From the NCBI RefSeq assembly GCF_003935375.1, contig NZ_RHQM01000003.1:62001-126000 (forward strand): a stretch of 64,000 nucleotides of DNA, given 5' to 3'. Position 1 is the stretch's first letter. The number at the start of each line of letters is the position of its first letter. This DNA comes from Stutzerimonas xanthomarina. GTDB taxonomy: Bacteria > Pseudomonadota > Gammaproteobacteria > Pseudomonadales > Pseudomonadaceae. Shown in pieces: positions 17,212 through 26,728 of this stretch. The notes beneath the pieces were generated by a model. That model was given only the letters and a program-made list of their open reading frames with translations. It had not been told where the DNA came from and did no database searches. The translations under genes and the position numbers were made by a program.

Positions 17212-18321
17212 TTAGGCCGCGCGACTCGCCCCTTTCTCGTACTGATCGACCACGGCGGTGACGATACGCATCACCTCCAGGTTGGCTTCCTCCATCTGGC
17301 CCAGGTGGCGCAACGCGCTTTCCAGGGCGTCCTGAGCGAATGCATCCAGCGCCGCCTGCCCCTGGGCATGCACCGCCGTGTGGGGCCGCTCGATCTGCCG
17401 GAAGCAGTCCAGCGCCTGGATGTCTCGGTTGCCTTCGCCGTAATACCAGCGGCCGAAACGACAGTCGCGCTCGCTCGGCAGCTGCGGAATCGGCTGTGCC
17501 TGGTCGCTCAGCAGGTGGTTGTACACCACGAACTTCAGTGACAGCTCGTCGAGATTGGCCAGCTCGATGCCGGCACGGAAGGAAGACGCGGCGCTGCTGG
17601 CACGCATCGCCCCGGCCAGCTGGTAGAGCGTACGCATCGCCTCGACCGCCACCTCGGTGGTTCGACTGAAGCCCTTGGCGTGGCTGCCCTGCAGCTGTAT
17701 GTAGTCATGCACATTGCGGATTTCGGCCTGCACTTCGCCAATCTTGCGCACGATGTCATCGGTCGCCAGCGCGGTCTTTTCCGCCAGGCTGCGAATCTCC
17801 CCGGCGACAACCGCGAAACCACGCCCGGCCTCGCCGGCACGCGCCGCCTCGATCGCGGCATTCAGCGCCAGCAGATTGGTCTGGCTGGCGATGCCGCTGA
17901 TGAGATCGACGATGCCGTTGATCTCCTGCGAGCGCTCGGCAAGGGTATCGACCTTGCGCGAGGCCAGGCCGAGGCCGTCCTCCATCTCGGCGGCCTTGCC
18001 CTGCAGCTCGCCGAAATGCTTCTGGTTGCTCAGCGCCGCGGCGGCGACCTCGCCGGCACGGGCCTTGTTGTCGCCCAACTGCCCGGTGAGAAACTCGAAC
18101 GACTCGCCGAGATGGGCCACGGAGGTGCTGAAGCGAATCAGCCTTTCCGACACGCCCCGGTAATAGTCGAGCTGTCGCTGGCGCTGCTGGCTGGCAGCTT
18201 CGGCCGCCTGCAGCTGTTGCTCCAGCGCAGCGACGCGCGCCGCCTGTTCGGCGTGACTGGCCTGCAGCGCATTCAGCTCCTGCTCCAGGCGCGTCGCGCT
18301 GTGCTTCCACTTGAACCACAT
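17212..18321 (-). CDS. cytoplasmic methyl-accepting chemotaxis protein with CZB domain
   Basis: Soluble chemoreceptor of 369 residues. A coiled coil (about 8-55) is followed by a short methyl-accepting signalling domain whose hairpin tip is at about 136-182 ([20 protein letters not shown]). A C-terminal chemoreceptor zinc-binding (CZB) domain follows, with the expected ligands His269, Cys287 (CRFGRWYY), His314 and His318. There is no membrane segment or periplasmic domain. CZB receptors have been linked to zinc, oxidant (HOCl) and energy sensing. The gene starts 10 nt after the dehydrogenase stop, so the two are co-transcribed. Confidence 0.92.
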   Translation of the reverse strand: MWFKWKHSATRLEQELNALQASHAEQAARVAALEQQLQAAEAASQQRQRQLDYYRGVSERLIRFSTSVAHLGESFEFLTGQLGDNKARAGEVAAAALSNQKHFGELQGKAAEMEDGLGLASRKVDTLAERSQEINGIVDLISGIASQTNLLALNAAIEAARAGEAGRGFAVVAGEIRSLAEKTALATDDIVRKIGEVQAEIRNVHDYIQLQGSHAKGFSRTTEVAVEAMRTLYQLAGAMRASSAASSFRAGIELANLDELSLKFVVYNHLLSDQAQPIPQLPSERDCRFGRWYYGEGNRDIQALDCFRQIERPHTAVHAQGQAALDAFAQDALESALRHLGQMEEANLEVMRIVTAVVDQYEKGASRAA

Positions 18322-18331
18322 GCGCTACACC

Positions 18332-19075
18332 TCAGCTGATGGTGTAACCGTTGTCCACCACCCAATCCTGGCCGAACACGCCGCGCGCGCCCTGGGACAG
18401 CTGGAACAGGATGACGTTGGCCACCGCCGCCGACTCGAGGAAATGCCCCGGCAACAGACGCTTGGTGACGCCCTCGGCGACCGCTTCGAGCTGATCGTCG
18501 TTGAGCCCCAGCGAGCCCCAGATGGCGGTGGCGGTCGGGCCGGGCGAAACCATGTTGATGCGTACATCCAGCGCCGCGAACTCCACTGCCAGCGTGCGCG
18601 CCTGCGCCGCCAACGCCGCCTTGCTGGCGATGTAGGCCGCCAGCCCGGGGAAGGTCGAGCGGATCAGGAAGGTGCCGATGAAGACCACCGAGGCCGGCTT
18701 GGCCAGCTCGGTGCGCAACGCAGCGAAGGTGTTCAGCGCACCGGCGCCATTGACCGCCCACTGCCGATCGAAGGCGGCCATGTCCAGGCCATCGGCCAGC
18801 TCGGCGATACCGGCGTTGGGCACCAGGTAGTGCACCGGTCCCATCTGCGCGGCACGGCGCGCCAGCTGGGCCAGATCTTCAGCCGAGGTGACATCGCCGC
18901 TCAGCCACTGCAGCTGGTCGGCGTGGGTTTCCAGCAGCGGTTCGAGACCGCCGATGCTGCGCGACATCGCCAGCACCCGGGCACCGCGCTGCAGCAGGGC
19001 TGCGCACAACGCCAGACCGATTCCGGAACTGGCGCCGGTGACGACAGCCAGACGATCCTGAAACTCGCTTTTCAT
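18332..19075 (-). CDS. short-chain dehydrogenase/reductase
   Basis: NAD(P)-dependent oxidoreductase of the SDR family, 247 residues. The cofactor motif TGASSGIG is near the N-terminus and the catalytic YIASK is present. The residue 13 before the Tyr, normally Ser, is Thr (FIGTF), a conservative but notable change. Three ATGs lie in a row; the one at 19075 is best spaced from GGAG. A hairpin (19089-19104) sits just before the ribosome site. The substrate is unknown. It lies between nnrS and the CZB chemoreceptor on the same strand. Confidence 0.85.
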   Translation of the reverse strand: MKSEFQDRLAVVTGASSGIGLALCAALLQRGARVLAMSRSIGGLEPLLETHADQLQWLSGDVTSAEDLAQLARRAAQMGPVHYLVPNAGIAELADGLDMAAFDRQWAVNGAGALNTFAALRTELAKPASVVFIGTFLIRSTFPGLAAYIASKAALAAQARTLAVEFAALDVRINMVSPGPTATAIWGSLGLNDDQLEAVAEGVTKRLLPGHFLESAAVANVILFQLSQGARGVFGQDWVVDNGYTIS

Positions 19076-19148
19076 CATCATCTCCGAGCTCGGCGCACGC
19101 CGAGTCACAAGCCGCCTCGCGGCAGCGGTTCTAAGGCTTGGTATTGAC

Positions 19149-19173
19149 GGGCAGGCGCGACGGGCACCTGCCC
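19149..19173 (-). terminator. hairpin after nnrS
   Basis: Stem GGGCAGG (19149-19155) with CCTGCCC (19167-19173), 11-nt loop, 20 nt after the nnrS stop. No T-run follows, so nnrS transcription may continue into the dehydrogenase and chemoreceptor genes. Confidence 0.4.
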
Positions 19174-19192
19174 CGGTGAAACGATTCGGTGC

Positions 19193-20383
19193 TCAGCCCG
19201 GATGGCCGTCGACCCGCGGTGCGACCAGCATCGGCGCGTAGCGCCAGACATACAGGGCGAAGGCCGCCGCCCAGCAGGCCGCCGCCAGCCACAGACCGCC
19301 GACCGGCCAGATGACAGAGAGGAATACCCGCGCGGCCGTGCCCAGATTGAACAGCACGAAGGCGCCGATGATGCCCGCCGGCAACTGCAGCGGCCGGCCG
19401 GTGTGGCCGAGGGTCACGCGGGCGATCATCGCCAGGATCAATCCGCCCATGGAGCCGACGCTCAGCGCATGCAGCGAAGGGCTGGACTGCGCCAGCAGAC
19501 CAAAATGCCAGAGCGCCAGGCCGAATGCCGCGACCACCAGCCAGAGCATCGCCAGGTGCAGCGACCAGAGCAGGCCGACCTTCCAGATACCGTGGTCGTA
19601 CCAGCGCGCCAGGCGCAGCAGATGGCCGACGCCGATGGCGACGAACAGCAGGCCCAGCAGCGGATGCGGCTGCAGGGCGACGCCGAAGGCGTGCAGCAGT
19701 GCGACAATCCCGGTGCCCACCAGCAGGGCGACATCCAGCCAGACCCAGGGCTTGACCGCCTCGACCTTGCCCAGGCCGCGCTGAGTGAAGAAAGGAATCA
19801 CCCGGCCGCCGATCAGCGCCATCAGCGCCGCGACCAGCCACAGCCCGGCGAGCACGCCCTGGCGCTGCAGCGCATCGTTGTCCTGCAGCAGGCCGACCAA
19901 GATCAGCACGTCCGCACCAAACATCAGCGTCAGTACCACCACGATCGGGTAATTACGCTTCTGCCGTACGGCCCAGAGCATCCGCGCCATCATCCAGACC
20001 AGCGCCAGCAGGAACAGCAGGTCGAGCGGAGCCAGCCAAGCGGCCGGCAGGCCGAACAGCCAGCACAGGCGCGCGGCCAGCCAGAGCATCGCCAACCCCA
20101 TTAGGCGATTGCCGGACGGCGCCGTCTGGCCGGTCCAGGTCTGCACCGCGGTGAGCAGAAAGCCGGCGACGATTGCCATGGCGAAACCGAACAGCATTTC
20201 GTGACGGTGCCAGGCCAGCCAGCCACCGGTGGGCTGAAAGCCCGGCCAGAGCCCGGTCCACGCGGCGACCCAGAGCGGAATCGCCAGCAGCGCGAACAGG
20301 CTGCCGGCGAGAAAGAAGGGGCGAAAGGCGAGCCGCCAGATAGGCGGAACACTCAGGGCTTTTCGCCGATCGATAACTTGCAC
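19193..20383 (-). CDS. nnrS: NnrS family membrane protein
   Basis: Multi-pass membrane protein of 396 residues with about 12 helices, of the NnrS family found beside denitrification genes. Family members bind heme and copper and reduce damage from nitric oxide. Conserved features are the N-terminal RLAFRPFFLAG, WHRHEMLFGF and the C-terminal MIARVTLGHTGRPL. A near-perfect FNR/DNR box with a spaced -10 element lies about 118 bp upstream, so expression with the nir and nos genes is likely. Confidence 0.95.
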   Translation of the reverse strand: MQVIDRRKALSVPPIWRLAFRPFFLAGSLFALLAIPLWVAAWTGLWPGFQPTGGWLAWHRHEMLFGFAMAIVAGFLLTAVQTWTGQTAPSGNRLMGLAMLWLAARLCWLFGLPAAWLAPLDLLFLLALVWMMARMLWAVRQKRNYPIVVVLTLMFGADVLILVGLLQDNDALQRQGVLAGLWLVAALMALIGGRVIPFFTQRGLGKVEAVKPWVWLDVALLVGTGIVALLHAFGVALQPHPLLGLLFVAIGVGHLLRLARWYDHGIWKVGLLWSLHLAMLWLVVAAFGLALWHFGLLAQSSPSLHALSVGSMGGLILAMIARVTLGHTGRPLQLPAGIIGAFVLFNLGTAARVFLSVIWPVGGLWLAAACWAAAFALYVWRYAPMLVAPRVDGHPG

Positions 20384-20500
20384 GGAAGGGCCTCCAGACT
20401 TTCTATGTCCGACAGCACAACGAACGCGCGCCGGACGAATGATCGCTCCCGTTTACAGGAGCCAGGATTACTTTCTACAGGGTAGGCGCCATCAACAGAC

Positions 20501-20514
20501 TTGATTGCGATCAG
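20501..20514 (-). promoter_or_regulatory. FNR/DNR-type box of the nnrS promoter
   Basis: TTGATTGCGATCAG differs from the palindromic consensus at one base. On the minus strand TAGAAA (20472-20477) is centred 33 nt from the box centre, the same spacing as at nirS and nosR. The predicted start is near 20466. Confidence 0.7.
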
Positions 20515-20648
20515 ATTTTCGCGGAGGCGGCGGGAAAGTGACGGTCGGCGCCCGGAGAGCGCCTGCAGACGCACCGTTGCGGTGCGAAATAGCCACGATT
20601 ATCGAGCATTGGAGCCGCTTGGGCGGCTCTCAACGGCGGCGGGCATGC

Positions 20649-20687
20649 GCCTCCCCGGCAGAGCGCAAGCGCCGTGTTAGGGGAGGC
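20649..20687 (-). terminator. hairpin downstream of tatE (end of nos operon)
   Basis: Arms GCCTCCCC (20649-20656) and GGGGAGGC (20680-20687) pair perfectly, with an inner GCGC/GCGC stem. It lies 26 nt after the tatE stop and probably marks the 3' end of the nos transcript. Confidence 0.5.
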
Positions 20688-20712
20688 TGGCCGAGCGAAG
20701 TGGACGCTTTGC

Positions 20713-20895
20713 TTACTTGATTTCCTGCTTGACCGTCTCGGCCTGGGTGACGCTGTCGCCATCACTGACCGACTTGCGGAAGCCGCTGATCGCGCTGCCC
20801 AGGTCGGAGCCCAGGCCACGCAGGCGCTTGGTGCCGAACAGCATGACGACGATCAGAAGAATGATCAGAAGTTGCCAGACGCTGATACCCATCAT
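20713..20895 (-). CDS. tatE: TatA/E family protein of the nos operon
   Basis: A 60-residue TatA/TatE-type component of the twin-arginine export system: a short N-terminal membrane helix (about 5-18), the FG hinge ([11 protein letters not shown]), an amphipathic helix and a charged tail. It ends the nos operon after nosL. NosZ carries a Tat signal, so a dedicated TatE could help its export as a folded or apo-enzyme; this arrangement is known in P. stutzeri. Two adjacent ATGs are possible starts (20895 or 20892). Confidence 0.92.
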   Translation of the reverse strand: MMGISVWQLLIILLIVVMLFGTKRLRGLGSDLGSAISGFRKSVSDGDSVTQAETVKQEIK

Positions 20896-20946
20896 TGTGC
20901 TTACCTCGAATGTGTCGGAAGAGTGGTTGCGGCCACTAAGTACGCC

Positions 20947-21519
20947 TCAGTGCCCCTGGTGTGCGTTGTGTGCATCGCTGGGCATGTGCTCGTGCATGCC
21001 GCCGTGCTGCATGCTCGCTGCTTCCTGCAGCAGCGCCTGATCGATCTGTTCGAAACGCAATACCCGGCCACCGTGTTCCTCGGCGAGGCGCATGGCGGCC
21101 TGCTCTTCGGCGAAGGTTGCCAGCGACGCACCCATGGCGCCCTTGAGCGACGTACCGATCACATAGTAGGCGCTGGTTGCGTCGATCAGGTGACTGTCAT
21201 CCGGCTTGTCCCAAACGCTACGGCCCATATCGTGTACATACAGCCTGACATCGAGCAAACGGTTCTCCGGCTGCAGCCACCAACCGAGCATCTCGGCCGT
21301 GGAACAGAACTTCTTCACGCTGCCCTTCTCCACCGCCTGACCCTTGGGCCCGGGGAAGTCGCTGATGATCATGCCGCACACGTGACACTCGTCGGAGTCA
21401 TGGAAGGCCACCGGCTCGAGCGATTGCTGGACCTCCTCCTTCTCGCCGCAGCCGGCCAGGCCGAAGGCGAGCAACATGGCCAGGAGCGTTCCGGCGCCGA
21501 TGCGATGCAGTGCGTTCAT
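20947..21519 (-). CDS. nosL: NosL, copper-binding lipoprotein
   Basis: Outer- or inner-membrane lipoprotein facing the periplasm that binds Cu(I) and supplies copper to NosZ maturation. The 190 residues from ATG 21519 have a lipobox LAGC (about 21-24), the metal-binding motif ECHVCGMIIS, and a His/Met-rich tail (MQHGGMHEHMP). An upstream in-frame extension is not homologous. It lies between nosY and tatE. The C-terminal His-rich extension may add copper affinity. Confidence 0.95.
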   Translation of the reverse strand: MNALHRIGAGTLLAMLLAFGLAGCGEKEEVQQSLEPVAFHDSDECHVCGMIISDFPGPKGQAVEKGSVKKFCSTAEMLGWWLQPENRLLDVRLYVHDMGRSVWDKPDDSHLIDATSAYYVIGTSLKGAMGASLATFAEEQAAMRLAEEHGGRVLRFEQIDQALLQEAASMQHGGMHEHMPSDAHNAHQGH

Positions 21520-21548
21520 AGAGGGATTTCCTTTTCGATTCATGGAAT

Positions 21549-22379
21549 TCAGGTCAGGCGCCGGCGAAAGATGCCGTACGCCAGCAGCAGCGACACGCCG
21601 ATCCAGGCCAGCAGACACAGCCAGAGCACCGAGGCCGGCACCGGCAGATCGGCGCCCAGCGACAGCACACCCATGGCACTGCCGCTGCCTTCGAAGCCGG
21701 ACAGGTTGATCAGGCGGTAGATGTCGGTGGGGTTTAGCAGCAGCAGCCAGGGCAGCAGTTCCGGGTTGAACTTGCCTTCGCTGAGCACCAGCAGCGCAAG
21801 CAGGACCAGATCGAACACCAGCACGAAGAGAAACCACACCCCGAGCGCCAGCCCGGCGGCGCTGGACTTCTCATTGACCTTGCCGCTGAGCACGTAGGCG
21901 AAGGCGAGGAACACCCAGCCGAGCAGCGTCGAGGAGATCATGAAGCGGCCGAACGCCCAGAACAGCATGCCGAGCTCGACGCCTTCGACCAGCACCGCGA
22001 TGGCCAGCGCCGCGCAGCCGAAGCCGATCAGCACCGCCAGGGCGAGGATCAGCCCGTGGCCGACGAACTTGCCGAGCAGGATCTGCCCGCGCCCCAACGG
22101 ATAGGTCAGCAGCAGCATCAGCGTGCCGCCCTCGTCCTCGCCGACGATGGCGTCATAGGCCAGCAGCAGCGCGATCAGCGGCATGAGGAAGGTGGCCAGA
22201 CTGGCCAGGCTTGCTATGGTCGCCGGAATCGAGGTGAAGCCAAGCTGGCCGGAGGCCGCGGCGCCCAGCCAGGCGATACCCACCGCCAGCACCGCGAAGA
22301 GCAGGCTGATGGCGAGCAGCCAGCGGTTGCGCAGCCCGTCGCTGAGTTCCTTGCGGGCGATGTTCCAGACCTGGTTCAT
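21549..22379 (-). CDS. nosY: NosY, ABC transporter permease
   Basis: Membrane subunit of the NosDFY complex needed to assemble the CuZ sulfide-copper centre of nitrous oxide reductase. The 276 residues from ATG 22379 contain about six helices and the conserved [13 protein letters not shown] segment. The start overlaps nosF by 4 nt. Family length is matched exactly. Confidence 0.96.
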   Translation of the reverse strand: MNQVWNIARKELSDGLRNRWLLAISLLFAVLAVGIAWLGAAASGQLGFTSIPATIASLASLATFLMPLIALLLAYDAIVGEDEGGTLMLLLTYPLGRGQILLGKFVGHGLILALAVLIGFGCAALAIAVLVEGVELGMLFWAFGRFMISSTLLGWVFLAFAYVLSGKVNEKSSAAGLALGVWFLFVLVFDLVLLALLVLSEGKFNPELLPWLLLLNPTDIYRLINLSGFEGSGSAMGVLSLGADLPVPASVLWLCLLAWIGVSLLLAYGIFRRRLT

Positions 22380-23302
22380 GGGCGACCCTCCTGAGCGCGC
22401 ACGTCGCCGGCGCGCTCCATGTAATAGCGATAGAGGTCTTCCAGCGACGGCTGGTGGATCTCGATGTCCTCCGGCTCGCTCTCGCCCAGCAGCTGGCGCA
22501 GCAGCACCAGCTTGTGGCCGTTGACCGCAACCACTTCCAGACTCGATTCGCTGAGACCGCGGGCGCTGTGCCCGGCATCGGTCCAACGCTGCAGCCAGCT
22601 GTCGCGCTCGCTGACACCACTGGCACGGATGCGCACCGGCAGCCCGGCCTCGGCACGCAGTTGCGACAGGCTACCGACGGCCTGCAGGCGGCCCTTGGCG
22701 AGGATCGCCGCGCGGTTGATGTGCGCCTCGACGCCCGGCAGCACGTGGGAGCAGAGAATGATGCTGGTGCCGCGCTGACGCAGGCGGTCGATCAGCAGGT
22801 AGAGGTCCTGGGTAGCGATCGGATCGAGGCCCACGGTCGGCTCGTCGAGCAGCAGCAGCTTCGGTTCGCCAAGCAGCGCCTGGGCCAGGCCGAGACGCTG
22901 GCGCATGCCCTTGGAATAGGTCTTCACCCGGCGATCGGCGGCATGGGCCAGGCCGACCTGCTCGAGCAGCTCATCCACCTGGCTCAGCGCGGCGCCCTTC
23001 AGGCGGGCGAAATGGCGGAGGGTTTCGCGGCCGCTCAACTGCGGATAGAAGGTCACGTTCTCCGGCAGGTAGCCAAGCTGGCGACGCACCTGCGGATCGT
23101 TCGGCGCACGGCCCAGGACTTTCACCTGGCCCTCGCTCGGCGCGAGCAGGCCGAGAATCAGCTTCATGCTGGTGGTCTTGCCCGCACCGTTATGGCCGAA
23201 CAGCCCCAGCACTTCGCCTTCACCGAGGTTCAGGTTCAGATCGTGCAGCACGGTCATGCTGCCGTAACGCTGGCTTACGCCCTGGATCTCGACGGCGTTC
23301 AT
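22376..23302 (-). CDS. nosF: NosF, ABC transporter ATPase
   Basis: ATP-binding subunit of NosDFY. The 308 residues show Walker A GHNGAGKT, signature YSKGMRQ, Walker B LLLLDEP and a switch histidine in CSHVL. The C-terminal extension of about 90 residues is typical. It powers NosDFY, which is thought to act as a mechanotransmitter or sulfur/copper handling unit for CuZ maturation. The start overlaps nosD by 4 nt. Confidence 0.96.
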   Translation of the reverse strand: MNAVEIQGVSQRYGSMTVLHDLNLNLGEGEVLGLFGHNGAGKTTSMKLILGLLAPSEGQVKVLGRAPNDPQVRRQLGYLPENVTFYPQLSGRETLRHFARLKGAALSQVDELLEQVGLAHAADRRVKTYSKGMRQRLGLAQALLGEPKLLLLDEPTVGLDPIATQDLYLLIDRLRQRGTSIILCSHVLPGVEAHINRAAILAKGRLQAVGSLSQLRAEAGLPVRIRASGVSERDSWLQRWTDAGHSARGLSESSLEVVAVNGHKLVLLRQLLGESEPEDIEIHQPSLEDLYRYYMERAGDVRAQEGRP

Positions 23303-24612
23303 GACGTTGGTTCCTGCTTGTCAGTAAGGAGTTTTTCAGTGGGCAGCTTCATCAGCGGATGGCTGTCCTGTACGCCCGGCGACTTGACCACCGGGAAGGC
23401 CCGCTGCACCCAGCGCAGCACTTCGATGCTCGGGCTGTTCATCAGCAGGCGCACCTGCGGATACAGCCAGAGCAGGCGATCGACGTTGTCGTTGGGTTCG
23501 TAGGCGACATCGCCCAGCCCGTCGTCATTGCGGTCCCAGCCCAGGTAGTCGCTCCAGTAGTTGCCACGACCGTCTACCGACCATTCCTGAGTACGGGTCG
23601 CCACGTACTTGACCTGCTGCTGGTTGCCGACGAAGGCGTTGCCGGAAATGCGGTTGTCTTCCGAGCCGGCGGTCAGGTGGATACCCAGCGAGCTTTTCTC
23701 GAAATGGTTGTTCTCGATGGTGTTGAACAGCGAGTTGTAGATGAACAGCGCCTTGCCCTCACCACCGCTGATCATGCTGTCGCCACCGGTATCGCCACGC
23801 TGCACGTCGCTGACGAAGTTGCCGGTGATGGTGGAATAGGTGATGTAGTTCATCAGGATGCCGTAGTTCTGATCCTGCTCGGAGCGGTTCCCCGTGACGA
23901 TCAGCTTGCGGCTCTGCATCAACGCGTAACCGGTGCGGGTACGGCGGGTGATGTTGTCGATCACACTGTTGTCGTTGGCGAACATGTAGTGCACGCCGTA
24001 ACGCAGATCCTCGAGGACATTGGCCTCCAGATGATTGCCGTTGGAGGTATCGATGTAGATGCCGTCGCGCGAGTTGCGCACGTGATTGCCGACGATGCGT
24101 GCGCCTTTTACCGCAAACAGGTGGATGCCGTTGCCGCGATCCTGCGAGCGAATGTTCACTTCGCCGTCGATCTCGTTGCCGATCACCTGCACATCGGCGG
24201 CGCCATCGACGAAAACGCCGAAGCCCGGCCCCTGCATGCGGTTGTTCCGAATCAGCACCCGAGGCGCGGCCGGCAGGACGAACACCGCCGAGTCCATCGC
24301 GGTGAGATCGGAACCCCAGTCGCGCAGCGTGCAGCCTTCGACGACGACGTCGGGCGCACTGATGAGCAGGCTGCTGCCCTGGCCCTGGGATCGGATTACG
24401 GCACCCGGCTCGCAACGCAGCTGCATTGATTGCGCGATGCTGAACTGACCCTGATATTCCCCGGCAGGCAGGCGCCAGCGATTTTCACCGTCGGGCTGCA
24501 GCGGCAGGGTTGTGATGGATTGTGGTGCCGCCTGAGCCGCACCACTCAAAAAAAGCAACAGCGTGACTGCTGCGGGGTATCGCGAAAAAAAACCAGCCTG
24601 AGCTTTGAACAC
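23299..24612 (-). CDS. nosD: NosD, periplasmic NosZ maturation protein
   Basis: Periplasmic protein of 437 residues with a signal peptide (about 1-28) and a right-handed beta-helix of CASH-type repeats ([32 protein letters not shown]). It docks onto the NosFY transporter and delivers material for the CuZ site of NosZ. The gene is separated from nosZ by 127 nt containing a strong hairpin, and overlaps nosF by 4 nt. Confidence 0.96.
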   Translation of the reverse strand: MFKAQAGFFSRYPAAVTLLLFLSGAAQAAPQSITTLPLQPDGENRWRLPAGEYQGQFSIAQSMQLRCEPGAVIRSQGQGSSLLISAPDVVVEGCTLRDWGSDLTAMDSAVFVLPAAPRVLIRNNRMQGPGFGVFVDGAADVQVIGNEIDGEVNIRSQDRGNGIHLFAVKGARIVGNHVRNSRDGIYIDTSNGNHLEANVLEDLRYGVHYMFANDNSVIDNITRRTRTGYALMQSRKLIVTGNRSEQDQNYGILMNYITYSTITGNFVSDVQRGDTGGDSMISGGEGKALFIYNSLFNTIENNHFEKSSLGIHLTAGSEDNRISGNAFVGNQQQVKYVATRTQEWSVDGRGNYWSDYLGWDRNDDGLGDVAYEPNDNVDRLLWLYPQVRLLMNSPSIEVLRWVQRAFPVVKSPGVQDSHPLMKLPTEKLLTDKQEPTS

Positions 24613-24701
24613 TGCGTTTTGACCTTCTTCAGCTTGCAGGCGAAATGCGGCTGCCGGAAGGGCCGCGGCAGCATGCCGAAGCCCTTCGCGAAATCACGAC
24701 A

Positions 24702-24729
24702 CCATCGCCCGACCGCAAACGGGCGATGG
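24702..24729 (-). terminator. hairpin between nosZ and nosD
   Basis: A perfect 10-bp stem, CCATCGCCCG (24702-24711) with CGGGCGATGG (24720-24729), loop ACCGCAAA, lies 10 nt after the nosZ stop. No T-run follows. It could stabilise the nosZ message or partly end transcription, lowering nosDFYL output relative to nosZ. Confidence 0.6.
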
Positions 24730-24739
24730 CTGGAGCAGC

Positions 24740-26653
24740 TTACGCCGGCTCGACCATCATGCGGCCGACCATTTCCATGTGCAGCGCGTGGCAGAACCAG
24801 CTGCAGTAGTACCAGTGCAGCCCCGGCTTGTCAGCGACAAAAGTGATGGAAGAGGTCTGCTGCGGGCTGATCTCCATGCTCACGCCATGGTTGACCATGA
24901 CGAAGCCGTGGGACACGTCTTCGATCTGGTCGATGTTGGTGATGACCACGGTGACTTCGTCGCCCTGCTTGACGGTGAATTCCTGCACACCGTACGCCGG
25001 CGCCATGGAGGTCATGTACACGCGCACCTTGTTGCCGTCGCGGATGACCTTGTTGTCGGCTGTCAGGTTGATGCCATCTTTCTCGGCCATCTTGACTGTC
25101 GGCGCGAAGAACGGATCGTTGCGGTCCCAGATCTTCTTGGTCTTGATCTGGTCGCGGCGGGCCATAATGCAGTCATGCGGTTCAGCGAAGGTCGGGCCGT
25201 CATGCACCAACTTCATCTCGTCACCGGAAATGTCGATCAGCTGATCGTTTTCCGGGTGCAGCGGGCCGGTTGGCAGGAAGCGGTCCTTGGAGAATTTGGA
25301 CAGCGCCACCAACCACTTGCCGTCGGCTTCGTTGGTTTCGCAGAGCGACGCATGCAGGTGACCAGGCTGGTAGTGCACGTCGAGCTTCTGCTTGATGTAG
25401 TTGACCTTCTCGCCCTTGTAGGCACGCACCGCTTCTTCCATGTTCCACTTGACCACCTGGCTGTCGATGAACAGCGTGGTGTAAGCGTTGCCGCGACCGT
25501 CGAAGGTGGTGTGCAGCGGACCGAGGCCCAGCTCCGGCTCACCAACCACCACGTCACGTGGATCGGCCAGCTTGCCGGCGAACAGGTCGGGCAGCTTGTC
25601 GATGGCGATCATCGAGCAGGTTGGCGACAGCTTGCCGGCAGCGATGAAGTACTTGCCGTCGGACGAGGTGTTGCAGCCGTGCGGGTTCTTCGGCACCGGG
25701 ATGTAACGGGTGAATTCGCTGTCCTTGTCGCCCTTCTTGCGACCATCGAGCACCGGAGACTTGGAATCGCCGAGGGTAATGAACTTGCCGGCCTTGATGG
25801 CCTTCTCGATGGCGTGGATGTCGAACACCACCACCCAGTCGCGCTCGTTGCGCATCATGCCGCCCAGATCGAAGGCCTTCTCCGAGTTGTAGCAGGTGGC
25901 TGCGGCGAAACGGCCGGTGTAGTCGGCGTCGGTGTTGTCGAGGTTGCCGTCGACAATCACCTGGAAGGCCATTTCCATGCTTTCCGCATCAATGGCGTTG
26001 TACATGGTGTAGCTGTTTTCATCCTGCAGGTCGAAGACCTTGCCATCGTTGGGGTGCGGGATGACGAACTCGGCGTTGGCAAACACGTACTTGGTGTGCG
26101 GCACCTTCTGCAGACGCAGACCGTGGATCGCTTGCACGTTCGGCACGGTGATCATCTTGTCGCACTTCATGATGTCCAGACGGATACGTGCAACGCGGCT
26201 GTTGGCCTTGTCGTTGATGAACAGGTACTTGCCGTCGTACTTGCCGTCGGTCATGGAGATATGCGGGTGGTGGCAGTCGCCGTTCAGGAACTTGGCGCTT
26301 TCGCCCATGATGGCGCGGCTTTCGTTGGTCAGACCCCAGCCGGTAGCCGAGTCGACGTTGAATACCGGAATACGCATCAGCTCGCGCATGGACGGCACGC
26401 CCAGTACACGCACTTCACCCTGGTGACCGCCCGACCAGAAGCCGTAGTAGTCGTCCAGCTCGCCTGGGCCGACCTGGATCTTCTGCTGCGCGTCCTTGAC
26501 GGCTGCCGCGAAGGACTCGCGGGTCATGACGGAGGTGCCCAGGGCGGTGGCGGCAACGGCCGCGCCGGTCATGGCGGTTGCACCGAGGAAGCCGCGGCGA
26601 CTGAGGCCACCCTTCTCCAGCGTTTCGGGATTGTTCTTGCTCTTGTCACTCAT
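24740..26653 (-). CDS. nosZ: NosZ, nitrous oxide reductase (clade I)
   Basis: Periplasmic copper enzyme that reduces N2O to N2. The 637 residues from ATG 26653 (AAGGAG site 8 nt upstream) begin with a Tat signal (SRRGFLG at 18-24), which marks clade I. A seven-bladed propeller follows; GDCHHPH carries the first CuZ histidines. The C-terminal cupredoxin domain holds the CuA site: Cys617, Cys621, His625 and Met628 in [12 protein letters not shown]. It is co-directional with nosR upstream. Length and ligand spacing agree with the P. stutzeri enzyme. Confidence 0.99.
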   Translation of the reverse strand: MSDKSKNNPETLEKGGLSRRGFLGATAMTGAAVAATALGTSVMTRESFAAAVKDAQQKIQVGPGELDDYYGFWSGGHQGEVRVLGVPSMRELMRIPVFNVDSATGWGLTNESRAIMGESAKFLNGDCHHPHISMTDGKYDGKYLFINDKANSRVARIRLDIMKCDKMITVPNVQAIHGLRLQKVPHTKYVFANAEFVIPHPNDGKVFDLQDENSYTMYNAIDAESMEMAFQVIVDGNLDNTDADYTGRFAAATCYNSEKAFDLGGMMRNERDWVVVFDIHAIEKAIKAGKFITLGDSKSPVLDGRKKGDKDSEFTRYIPVPKNPHGCNTSSDGKYFIAAGKLSPTCSMIAIDKLPDLFAGKLADPRDVVVGEPELGLGPLHTTFDGRGNAYTTLFIDSQVVKWNMEEAVRAYKGEKVNYIKQKLDVHYQPGHLHASLCETNEADGKWLVALSKFSKDRFLPTGPLHPENDQLIDISGDEMKLVHDGPTFAEPHDCIMARRDQIKTKKIWDRNDPFFAPTVKMAEKDGINLTADNKVIRDGNKVRVYMTSMAPAYGVQEFTVKQGDEVTVVITNIDQIEDVSHGFVMVNHGVSMEISPQQTSSITFVADKPGLHWYYCSWFCHALHMEMVGRMMVEPA

Positions 26654-26728
26654 GGGGGTCTTGCTCCTTATCGCTTTCACACTCAGGTCAGACGACCAGT
26701 TTTGAGCGGCGCGCCCGCGGGCGGTCAC

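Larger units (their letters stand above)
20384..20712. other. nnrS upstream / tatE downstream region
   Basis: No gene. It contains the nnrS FNR/DNR box (20501-20514) and a hairpin downstream of tatE (20649-20687). Confidence 0.6.
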
